From Actinobacteria bacterium UBA2286 (GTDB lineage Bacteria > Actinomycetota > Coriobacteriia > Anaerosomatales > Anaerosomataceae), in NCBI GenBank assembly GCA_002345925.1, contig DDWM01000018.1, forward strand, positions 1-15,195: DNA of 15,195 bases, in the 5' to 3' direction. Positions 1-5,966 of this stretch are shown piece after piece. The notes below the pieces were generated by a model. It was not told the origin of the DNA and did no database searches. It saw only the letters and a list, made by a program, of their open reading frames with translations. Each line of letters begins with the position of its first letter. The stretch's first letter is position 1. A program made the translations under genes and the position numbers.

Positions 1-855
1 CATTTCGACCTTGTCGAACTGGTGGACGCGGATCATCCCGCGGGTGTCTCGGCCAGCACTTCCCGCTTCTTCACGGAAGCACGGCGTGTAGGCGCAGTAG
101 TGGCGCGGGAGCGTCTCGGCCTCAAGGACCTCGTCGCGGTGTAGGTTGGTGAGCTGCACCTCCGCGGTCGGGATGAGGTAAAGGCCCTCGCCCGTCTTGA
201 AGAGGTCGTCCTCGAACTTGGGCAGCTGGCCCGTGCCGGTGAGCGTGTCGACGTTCGCAAGCGCTGGCACCGCCCACTCTGTGAAGCCGCGCGAGCCGTG
301 CGTGTCGAGCATGAAGTTGATCAGCGCACGATTGAGCCTGGCGCCGTCGCGGCCGAGCACCACAAAACGGCTTCCGGCAAGCTTCACGCCTGCCTCAAAG
401 TCGATCAGACCGGCCTCGGGACCCAGGTCCCAGTGCGGCTTGGCCTCGAAGTCGAAATCGCGCGGGGTGCCCCAGCGGCGCACCTCCACGTTCTCGCTCT
501 CGTCGGCGCCAACCGGCACGCTCTCGTGCGGGATGTTCGGGATGGTCATCAAGAGCTCACGCACCTCGGCATCGACCTTGCCGAGAAGATCTTCGTCAAC
601 CGCGATCTCCTCGTTGATGACGCGCACTTCTTCCTTACGCGACTCGGCGGTGTCCCGGTCGCCCACCTTCATGAGCGCGCCGATCTCCTTGGAAGCCTCG
701 TTGCGGCGCGCCTGGCGCGATTCGACCTCGCCTATGAGGCGGCGGCGCTCTTCGTCGAGTGCTACGAAGCGATCGAAGTCCCAGCTACTGCGGCGATTCT
801 CGACGGCAGCGCGGACAAGGTCGATGTTCTCTCGGACGAAGCGTGCGTCGAGCAT
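1..855 (-). CDS. serS: Seryl-tRNA synthetase, N-terminal 285 residues (3' end outside window)
   Basis: Class II aminoacyl-tRNA synthetase that charges tRNA-Ser (and tRNA-Sec) in the cytoplasm. The product starts MLDARFVREN, then a long charged helical region (about residues 28-100) matching the tRNA-binding coiled-coil arm. Next comes the family signature IPNIPHESVPVG, then HWDLG, then GTGQLPKFEDDLF and LIPTAEVQLTNLH of the catalytic core. The visible part ends in motif 2 (TPCFREEAGSAGRDTRG...HQFDKVEM). The family is usually about 420-430 residues, so roughly the last third, with motif 3, lies beyond the left edge. The ATG at 855-853 follows a good GGAGG (ACCGGAGGCTTACC). The frame is open throughout, with no sign of decay. 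Identification is very secure from several contiguous family motifs. Confidence 0.97.
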   Translation of the reverse strand, partial: MLDARFVRENIDLVRAAVENRRSSWDFDRFVALDEERRRLIGEVESRQARRNEASKEIGALMKVGDRDTAESRKEEVRVINEEIAVDEDLLGKVDAEVRELLMTIPNIPHESVPVGADESENVEVRRWGTPRDFDFEAKPHWDLGPEAGLIDFEAGVKLAGSRFVVLGRDGARLNRALINFMLDTHGSRGFTEWAVPALANVDTLTGTGQLPKFEDDLFKTGEGLYLIPTAEVQLTNLHRDEVLEAETLPRHYCAYTPCFREEAGSAGRDTRGMIRVHQFDKVEM

Positions 856-905
856 GGTAAGCCTCCGGTCGGAGATCGTTCAGGTTCAGGTAAGTGCTAG
901 GCAGG

Positions 906-911
906 ATTATA
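906..911 (-). promoter_or_regulatory. Putative -10 box of serS
   Basis: The minus strand reads TATAAT, a perfect -10 hexamer, about 50 bases upstream of the serS ATG. No good -35 is seen at 16-18 bases, so an activator or extended contacts may be needed. The implied leader of about 45 bases is too short for a T-box riboswitch, and none of its motifs is seen. Confidence 0.5.
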
Positions 912-946
912 GCCGAGAAGACAGCCACGCCCGCGGGTTCAGCCTC

Positions 947-960
947 GTGATATTCGTCAC
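947..960. promoter_or_regulatory. CRP/FNR-type operator core GTGA-N6-TCAC
   Basis: GTGATATTCGTCAC has the perfect half-sites GTGA and TCAC spaced by six bases, the core of CRP/GlxR-type operators. It sits between the divergent serS and macro-domain genes. Its centre (953.5) is 42.5 bases upstream of the ATG at 996, the class II activator position if that transcript is leaderless. The outer flanks (C and C) do not match the full TGTGA/TCACA consensus. The regulator is not in this window, so its identity is inferred from the motif only. Confidence 0.4.
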
Positions 961-983
961 CGTTTTCTGTCACCACGATGCGT

Positions 984-989
984 TACTCT
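984..989 (+). promoter_or_regulatory. Putative -10 box for leaderless macro-domain transcript
   Basis: TACTCT (TAnnnT type) ends six bases before ATG 996. No Shine-Dalgarno is present, so the transcript probably begins at the start codon. No clear -35 is seen; the GTGA-N6-TCAC site at 947-960 lies where a class II activator would bind. Confidence 0.35.
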
Positions 990-995
990 TTCCTT

Positions 996-1538
996 ATGAA
1001 CTCTAAGGAGATTCGCACCCACAACGGAGTCATTCGAATAGTGCGCGGCGACATCACCGTTGAGCATGCTGACGCGATCGTGAACGCCAGCAACTCCAGC
1101 CTTCGTCCCGGCGGCGGCGTCTGCGGTGTCATCCATAACGCCGCCGGTTCAGCCGTTGCCGAAGACTGTCGTCGCGTGATGGCTGACCGAGACCCGCTCG
1201 AACCGGGCGAGGCTGTTGCGACCATCGCGGGCGACCTCAACGCCCGCTACATCATCCACGCACTCGGCCCTGTCTGGCACGGGGGCGACATGGGTGAGCC
1301 GAAAGCGCTCGCCTCGGCGTATCGCACTAGCATCGAGATCGCCGACGGACTCGGCCTGAGCTCAATCGCGTTCCCAAGCATCTCCACCGGCATCTACGGA
1401 TACCCCATGATGGCGGCCGCACACGTCGCGCTGGACGCCATCAAGCAAGCGATGGAGCGAACTCGCTCAGTGCGCGAGGTCCGAATAGTTCTATACGATC
1501 CGTACGCCTTCGATGTGTGGATCTTGGCCGCGCGCTAA
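996..1538 (+). CDS. Macro-domain protein (ADP-ribose / O-acetyl-ADP-ribose hydrolase family)
   Basis: A single macro domain filling all 180 residues, close to the MacroD/YmdB group that hydrolyses O-acetyl-ADP-ribose and removes mono-ADP-ribose from proteins. Motifs in order: GDIT (18-21), DAIVNASN (26-33), the ligand loop GGGVCGVIHNAAG (39-51), GEAVAT (71-76), YIIHALGP (85-92) and PSISTGIYGYP (127-137). The Asn of NASN and the double-glycine loop are the usual ribose-binding and catalytic elements. An in-frame ATG at 978 would add six residues, but neither start has a Shine-Dalgarno. ATG 996 is preferred because TACTCT (984-989) lies six bases before it, fitting a leaderless start, and because the shorter N-terminus fits the domain. 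Its substrate cannot be told from sequence. Confidence 0.9.
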   Translation: MNSKEIRTHNGVIRIVRGDITVEHADAIVNASNSSLRPGGGVCGVIHNAAGSAVAEDCRRVMADRDPLEPGEAVATIAGDLNARYIIHALGPVWHGGDMGEPKALASAYRTSIEIADGLGLSSIAFPSISTGIYGYPMMAAAHVALDAIKQAMERTRSVREVRIVLYDPYAFDVWILAAR

Positions 1539-1548
1539 GCCTCGGCGC

Positions 1549-1554
1549 TACAAT
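1549..1554 (+). promoter_or_regulatory. Putative -10 box for leaderless DNA glycosylase transcript
   Basis: TACAAT lies exactly six bases before ATG 1561, and no Shine-Dalgarno precedes that ATG. TTGGCC at 1524-1529 is a possible -35, with a rather long 19-base spacer, inside the end of the preceding gene. Confidence 0.5.
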
Positions 1555-1560
1555 CGGTTC

Positions 1561-2202
1561 ATGAACACGCGCATCGAACTCACTCCAACATCGCCCGAGG
1601 TCATGCACCTCTCGGCGGCTGACCCCGTGCTCGGCGAGCTGATCTCGCGTGTCGGCGACATCTCACAGGGCCTCGAGTCCGACGGCTTCAACTCGCTGGC
1701 AAGCGCAATCGTGAGCCAGCAGCTCTCGGACGCGGCCGCGACCACCATCTGGAAGCGCGTAGAAGCCACGCTAAGCGGCGTTACGCCTGAATCCATAATG
1801 GGCGCCGAGGATGACACCCTGCGCGGTGCAGGCCTCTCCCGGAGCAAGGTCTCGTTCCTGCGCGACTTGGCCGAGCGCACGCTCGACGGGCGGCTCGATA
1901 TCGATCGCCTGCGCGAGCTTCCCGACGACGACATCGTGGCCGAGCTCATCTCGGTCAAAGGCATAGGCCGTTGGACCGCCGAGATGTACCTGATCTTCTC
2001 CCTCGGCCGACCGGACGTGCTGGCGCTGGACGACGGCGCCATCCGCGCGACCATCGGCTGGCTGTATGCACTCGGCGGCGCGGCAGAGCGCGCGGACGCA
2101 GAGCGCATCGGCGAAGCCTGGCGCCCCTACCGCACGGCCGCGTCCCTCTACCTATGGCGAGGCCTCAAGCTCAGGCGCGCCGAGGAGAAAGCCGCGCGCT
2201 AG
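1561..2202 (+). CDS. HhH-GPD DNA glycosylase, AlkA/3-methyladenine type
   Basis: Base-excision repair glycosylase that removes alkylated purines from DNA. The 213-residue product has the helix-hairpin-helix LISVKGIGRWTAEM (129-142), which grips the DNA backbone, followed by VLALDDGAIR, where D157/D158 matches the catalytic Asp before a conserved helix in AlkA/Mag proteins. The N-terminal half carries the typical LASAIVSQQLS helix (46-56). There is no [4Fe-4S] cysteine cluster at the C-terminus, which separates it from Nth/MutY, and the short length lacks AlkA's extra N-terminal domain, so it is nearer to yeast Mag-like single-domain enzymes. The start is ATG 1561 rather than an upstream GTG/ATG inside the macro-domain gene, because a TACAAT box ends six bases before it. 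It lies 22 bases after the macro-domain stop. Confidence 0.9.
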   Translation: MNTRIELTPTSPEVMHLSAADPVLGELISRVGDISQGLESDGFNSLASAIVSQQLSDAAATTIWKRVEATLSGVTPESIMGAEDDTLRGAGLSRSKVSFLRDLAERTLDGRLDIDRLRELPDDDIVAELISVKGIGRWTAEMYLIFSLGRPDVLALDDGAIRATIGWLYALGGAAERADAERIGEAWRPYRTAASLYLWRGLKLRRAEEKAAR

Positions 2203-2223
2203 ACGCCAGATTGGTCCACGTCA

Positions 2224-2248
2224 ATTGTTGCGCCACTGGCGCAACAAT
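2224..2248. repeat. Perfect 25-bp palindrome, possible operator or transcript hairpin
   Basis: Left arm ATTGTTGCGCCA, centre C2236, right arm its exact reverse complement. It begins 21 bases after the glycosylase stop. As RNA it would form an 11-bp stem with a 3-base loop, but no U-run follows (CTCGAG), so a standard intrinsic terminator is unlikely. A symmetrical protein-binding site is the alternative. Confidence 0.6.
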
Positions 2249-2324
2249 CTCGAGTTCCAGGTACTGCTCCGCGTACTGAATCATCCCAGACAGGCTCCGC
2301 CTGCAGAGCGCCGCTCCATGCCTA

Positions 2325-2348
2325 CCCGAGGCCTCGGGCCGGTACAAT
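2325..2348 (+). promoter_or_regulatory. Palindrome plus -10 box upstream of the 117-residue protein
   Basis: A perfect 14-bp palindrome CCCGAGGCCTCGGG (2325-2338) lies immediately before TACAAT (2343-2348), occupying the spacer and the edge of the -35 region. TACAAT is 31 bases before the ATG at 2380, leaving a normal leader. The palindrome may be an operator for this promoter; that is inference from position. Confidence 0.4.
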
Positions 2349-2379
2349 AGGACGCGTTCCCGAGAGGAGACCAGAGAAC

Positions 2380-2733
2380 ATGAGCCGAGAACCGCAGGTG
2401 CCAGCAGCCATGATGGCCGCGTTCGCGGGCATGCAGAGTGGTGGGGCCGGCGTGGCGAGCGCGTTCGCTGTGGCGCTTGTGATGCACACGCTCGCACCCT
2501 GGCGCGAGCCAACCGGCAAGGACCTGGAGCGCGCCCTGCGCACCGCCGAGCGCTTCAAGCTGGCCGAGGACCTCGCGATCTTCCTCCCCGCCGAGCCAGG
2601 CAGGTTCGCTGGCCGAGCGAAGAAGGACGCGTACAAGGGCGTCGTGATAGCGCTCAAGCGCGTCGATGAACTCAAAGATGAGGACCGTGCCGAGGCGATC
2701 GCACAGGTGCGGGGTCTGCTGGGAGCTGGGTGA
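2380..2733 (+). CDS. Hypothetical protein, 117 residues
   Basis: I do not recognise this protein. The start is well supported by GAGAGGAG 10-17 bases before the ATG and a -10 box further upstream, and codon use is GC-rich like the neighbouring core genes. Residues about 20-40 (GGAGVASAFAVALVMHTLAPW) are small and hydrophobic and could be a buried or membrane-associated helix, but they contain His and are not preceded by a signal-peptide pattern. Residues 46-117 are charged and helical (GKDLERALRTAERFK, RVDELKDEDRAEAIAQVRGLL), with no catalytic motif. The stop lies only three bases from the convergent stop of the RelA/SpoT-like gene, so it marks the left edge of the lower-GC block. Confidence 0.7.
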   Translation: MSREPQVPAAMMAAFAGMQSGGAGVASAFAVALVMHTLAPWREPTGKDLERALRTAERFKLAEDLAIFLPAEPGRFAGRAKKDAYKGVVIALKRVDELKDEDRAEAIAQVRGLLGAG

Positions 2734-2736
2734 CGG

Positions 2737-3804
2737 TCAGCGCTGTCGCGGCCCAGCTACCTCCACATGTCGGTCTTGCTCACTGGCAGCCGCGATCGCA
2801 TCCGCGATGCGGGCGACCCTAAGTGCCTGGCCGCTGGAGAGATCACGAAAATGGAGCGCTCGAATGTCCGCTGCATGATGCGACAAGAGTAGCGCTAGGA
2901 GTACATCTGCAGTGTCTGAATCGAGTCGCGCTACTTGCCCTTGAGCCTCCAATACCGTGTTGTACACCGCCACCTGCTCACGTGCCACGCTCAAGAAGTC
3001 CGGATCAGAGAGCAAGGCCTCTTGTACTCTCTCTGGTGAGTCATATCCGAGACGAACGGCCTCTCTCAGAACCTCCTGCGCGTTCGCTGCAAACCGACTC
3101 GTCTGCGGGAACATAGAGGCAACACTCGATAGCATCGTGATCGCCAACCGCGTGGCGCGCTCGGAGAGAATCTGGCCTATCAGCTCATCTCCCTCTAGCG
3201 TCTTCTCAAGGAAGTTGTCGAGAAGTATACCTTCGAAGGGGCTGACTTCACCGAGCCTCCCAACCTTGTAGCGTATGTCATGCTCAATTTCGTTCCAGGC
3301 GTGCGCAAGCATGCTACAGACTTGAATCTCGCAAGTGAGTCCTCGGAGATTTCTGCCATCCGGTCCCGCGATAAGCCGCTCAGGCAGGGCTACTTGGCAA
3401 TGGGTTGCCCGATATCCCGAGTCGCGAGACTTCCGGTCGACCTCAACGGGCAAGCCCGTGAGCGACTCATGAAAATGATGTCGAATCAGGTCAACAACTC
3501 GCTCGCGATCCGACTCAACGTAGGTCGCTACTCTGACACCAGCCAGATCACCCACGCCACAGAAGACCTGCTCCACGCTTGCAAGCGCCGCGATCTTCTC
3601 CTCATTTCCGACGTTGAGGTACCCCATCAACTTCAGATGGAGCGAGTCTGGATCCTTGGCTCTGAACTGTACGGACGCCGGAATGCGCCGAACCTGCACC
3701 AAATCAGAACACTCGCCAGCCACAAGCTGGGCAAGCTTAAGGTAGCGATCGTGCTCCCGAAACTGTCGATCGCGAGCTTCACACGCGACCTGGGGAGTCA
3801 GCAT
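2737..3804 (-). CDS. RelA/SpoT-type nucleotidyltransferase (alarmone-synthetase-like), second gene of a putative defence pair
   Basis: 355 residues. Residues about 45-180 form a (p)ppGpp-synthetase-like domain: R48-A-K50 (ATP-site RxK), GDLAGVRV (85-92) with the metal-binding Asp86, RKSRDSGYRATH (124-135) with the guanine-stacking Tyr131 and His135, then CEIQVCSMLAHAWNEIEHDIRYK region (158-180) with the catalytic Glu159. There is no HD hydrolase or TGS/ACT region, so it resembles small alarmone synthetases or toxSAS enzymes that make (p)ppGpp or pppApp. Oddly, the usual EIQ(I/V)RT is EIQVCS: the conserved Arg and Thr are replaced. Residues 181-355 are helical and not recognised. The frame extends upstream to 3924 but overlaps the DUF262 gene; the ATG at 3804 has GAGG just before it and lies seven bases after the DUF262 stop, implying coupling. 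Fold is secure; activity and role are inferred. Confidence 0.85.
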   Translation of the reverse strand: MLTPQVACEARDRQFREHDRYLKLAQLVAGECSDLVQVRRIPASVQFRAKDPDSLHLKLMGYLNVGNEEKIAALASVEQVFCGVGDLAGVRVATYVESDRERVVDLIRHHFHESLTGLPVEVDRKSRDSGYRATHCQVALPERLIAGPDGRNLRGLTCEIQVCSMLAHAWNEIEHDIRYKVGRLGEVSPFEGILLDNFLEKTLEGDELIGQILSERATRLAITMLSSVASMFPQTSRFAANAQEVLREAVRLGYDSPERVQEALLSDPDFLSVAREQVAVYNTVLEAQGQVARLDSDTADVLLALLLSHHAADIRALHFRDLSSGQALRVARIADAIAAASEQDRHVEVAGPRQR

Positions 3805-3811
3805 CAGCGCC

Positions 3812-5629
3812 TCACTCCATCCCTGGTACTGGGCCGTCGAGTCCCCAGACCTTCTTCGCGATCGCAACCAGGGAGTCCAACCTGGCCACCGCTGCTTCGT
3901 TCGTCCAAGAATCGAAGGATGCAACGTTGTTCAGCGCGCGGTCTATCGCTGTGTTCTTGCCAACCCTATAAGCCGGGCTGATCCCACTGGTCAACAGAAG
4001 CTTTGATTTCTCATAGTCACGGAGCTTCTGCGTTAAGGGCTTGTTTGCCGCAACAACGTTGATCGGCTTCTCTAAGAGGGTCAGATTGGCAATCGAACCC
4101 AGCCAGCGATTAGCCTCTTCGATGCCGCCGAATGCGTCAACTGTTGCTGTCTCAGCCTTGGAGGCGAGGATGTGCTCAACTTCAACATCTTTGTCGAGGT
4201 AGCCCTCCAGCGAGAACTCAGACTGCGAACCATACCCGATCTCGTCAACGTATTGGGCAAGCTTCGCAAGGATGTACTTCATGCGATACCGCGGGAGGTT
4301 GTCTTCGTGGATCAGCCGAAACTCCATTTCAAAAGCCTCTGACAGCGCGGTTCTCTCTGGAACGATCGAACTCATGATGAAACCATCGACCTGCTCAGCG
4401 GTCGTGAATTCGCGGAGCTTGATAGCCCATTCAATGAACTTCGATTCAAAGTAGTTCTTAGGTCGACGGGCAACAATGAAGACGAAGTACAGCGCTTCAA
4501 CCTCCATAGCCAACCGATAGGCAGCACTCGCGGGTATGCCTTGAGCGGCCATCATAAGGATCAGATGCTGTCTCGTCGTACGGCTCATGTGCCAGACATT
4601 GCGAAGGCCTCGGCAGTCTGTACCATCCGCCAGCCGCCCCTGTATGAAGCCGACGTAGCCTCGTGCCGACGAAATTAGATGGTCGGTGAAACCGATTGGG
4701 TCTGCCCCATAACCCACAAGCGCACGATTGTCTTTATGAGTCAGCCAGTCATAGACTCGATCTGACTGAAGCTTACCCTTCGCGTAGTTTGCGAGAATGT
4801 GATATCGCATGAAGGCGAGGGGCTCCTCTTGCCGAGCATTGTAGAGCGTGTCAACCAGTGCCTTCCAGCGTCGCTTCAGCGTCTCGAATTCGTCCTCACT
4901 CGCATTCATGAAGAGTTGATTCTTCATCAAATCCATCGGATCCAGGCGCGCACCACGATAGTTGATAGTCTCAAAGATCCAGAGCGCACGTCCCAGACTC
5001 TCGGTCTTGATACGGATGAGCTTCACGTTCTGCATTAGAAACGCATAGAACTTGCGAACCACGTCAGCATCGCCGCCTAGACCCTCGGTTCCATCCCGAA
5101 GAAAAGTCTGAGCATTCTTGTAGGCTTCAACGAGATTTACAGCGGACTTCGTCGACGCACTAATCGATTCGATTGGGATCATGCTCCGCTTTGCCGCTAT
5201 CTGAGCGAGTACGTCCTGGCTGTCCTCGTACTGCAACTCAACCCGATAACGAGTCTTCTCCTCGCCCTGGGAGTCAACGGAGACTTCTTCTAGCTGTTTG
5301 TGAACGGCAATCAGAGGCCTGCCGAGCTCCTTGAGATAGTCTCGGATTGCACACAAAACGACAAACAGAGTCGTAACGCGCTGCTGACCGTCGATAAGGT
5401 GATATACGTCATTCCGCCTGTCGTGATTCGTCACGATTGAACCGACAAAATAGTCGGGCCGATAGTCCCGAGTCGACTGCTCAAACTCCCCTTGGATGTC
5501 CTCTAGGAGCTTCTCGACTTCTTCGGGTCCCCATACGTACTCTCGCTGGAAATCCGGAACGACATAGAAGTCCTCGAACAGCTTCTTGATCGACATGTCC
5601 TCTGACTTGATGCCTTCAAGATCCACCAT
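3812..5629 (-). CDS. DUF262-DUF1524 protein (GmrSD-type restriction-like nuclease), first gene of a putative defence pair
   Basis: About 605 residues. The N-terminal DUF262 (ParB/GmrS-like NTPase) shows VVPDFQREYVW (23-33), YFVGSIV (60-66) and LIDGQQRVTTL (78-88), the DGQQR motif. NYRGARLDPMDLMKNQLF (223-240) is also typical. The C-terminal DUF1524 carries VEVEHILA (482-489) and IANLTLLEKPINVVAANKPL (512-531), the His...Asn pattern of a His-Me finger nuclease. Single-chain DUF262-DUF1524 proteins include GmrSD-type enzymes that cleave modified phage DNA and SspE/BrxU-like effectors; the target here is unknown. The start is uncertain: the frame is open to a TTG at 5752; the first ATG is 5665 with no Shine-Dalgarno; ATG 5629 is chosen because GGAGG lies just before it (spacing short, 2 bases) and the N-terminus then fits the family. 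Lower G+C than neighbours suggests transfer. Confidence 0.9.
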   Translation of the reverse strand: MVDLEGIKSEDMSIKKLFEDFYVVPDFQREYVWGPEEVEKLLEDIQGEFEQSTRDYRPDYFVGSIVTNHDRRNDVYHLIDGQQRVTTLFVVLCAIRDYLKELGRPLIAVHKQLEEVSVDSQGEEKTRYRVELQYEDSQDVLAQIAAKRSMIPIESISASTKSAVNLVEAYKNAQTFLRDGTEGLGGDADVVRKFYAFLMQNVKLIRIKTESLGRALWIFETINYRGARLDPMDLMKNQLFMNASEDEFETLKRRWKALVDTLYNARQEEPLAFMRYHILANYAKGKLQSDRVYDWLTHKDNRALVGYGADPIGFTDHLISSARGYVGFIQGRLADGTDCRGLRNVWHMSRTTRQHLILMMAAQGIPASAAYRLAMEVEALYFVFIVARRPKNYFESKFIEWAIKLREFTTAEQVDGFIMSSIVPERTALSEAFEMEFRLIHEDNLPRYRMKYILAKLAQYVDEIGYGSQSEFSLEGYLDKDVEVEHILASKAETATVDAFGGIEEANRWLGSIANLTLLEKPINVVAANKPLTQKLRDYEKSKLLLTSGISPAYRVGKNTAIDRALNNVASFDSWTNEAAVARLDSLVAIAKKVWGLDGPVPGME

Positions 5630-5798
5630 GCCCTCCAATGCCACATTCTGGATGACCCTCCCCATGACATTGACGGATCTTGGCGATTTCGCCAACACCT
5701 TTCCGGACTCACGTCCGTCGACCTCGCCTAGAGTGAGCGCAGCTGCGGACAACTGAGAGCTAGAGTCCCGCCGAATCTACTGCCCCCGGCTACCTCCC

Positions 5799-5912
5799 CA
5801 CCTCGCTCGCGCATGCCGGGCGCCGTGTCACTCAAACGCGATCTCACTCGTGCGCCACGGGTACTCGTTTGCGCGGATCTCCTCGGCAGCGGGCTTACGC
5901 AGCCGCTTGATG
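5799..5912 (-). pseudogene. Relic of the 3' end of an mscL-like gene
   Basis: This 114-base stretch aligns with the end of the intact mscL (7935-8049) with one single-base gap and, counted by hand, 92 identities over 115 columns (80%). Read on the minus strand it encodes IKRLRKPAAEEIRANEYPW...SEIAFE then a stop, against INRLRKPVAEEITTKECPY...SEIALA in the intact gene. The one-base deletion makes a premature TGA, and the CPYC cysteines of the tail are lost. Homology stops abruptly at 5912, so the membrane part of the gene is absent. The relic lies in the stretch between the DUF262 start and the lipoprotein gene; the rest (5630-5798 and 5913-5941) shows no gene, only the untranslated or extended 5' part of the DUF262 frame and a C-rich run at 5915-5927. 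Confidence 0.8.
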
Positions 5913-5941
5913 ATCCCCCACCCCACCTCTCCTCTCTTGGG

Positions 5942-5947
5942 TACAAC
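5942..5947 (+). promoter_or_regulatory. Possible -10 box of the small lipoprotein gene
   Basis: TACAAC lies 19 bases before the chosen ATG; the implied start near 5954 would leave a short leader that holds the GGGGGTGG ribosome site. No convincing -35 is seen. Confidence 0.3.
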
Positions 5948-5966
5948 CTTCATGGGGGTGGTTCAC

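Noticed and set aside
856..905. T-box riboswitch upstream of serS
   Set aside because: The leader from the TATAAT box to the ATG is under 50 bases, and no T-box sequence or terminator/antiterminator stems are seen.
197..1006. Long plus-strand open frames over the first kilobase (269 and 200 residues)
   Set aside because: They are antisense to serS, whose minus-strand product matches the family residue by residue; the plus-strand products are Ser/Arg-rich or low-complexity with no recognisable motif.
2291..2303. Short hairpin CAGGC-TCC-GCCTG
   Set aside because: Only five base pairs in GC-rich DNA and no U-run; too likely by chance to call a terminator.
3805..3924. Extra 40 N-terminal residues for the RelA/SpoT-like protein
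   Set aside because: They overlap the C-terminal codons of the DUF262-DUF1524 protein in another frame, and a good ribosome site sits before ATG 3804.
5850..5966. Extended N-terminus for the small lipoprotein
   Set aside because: The extra 39 residues would be translated antisense over the mscL relic and would bury the lipoprotein signal peptide; GGGGGTGG supports ATG 5967.
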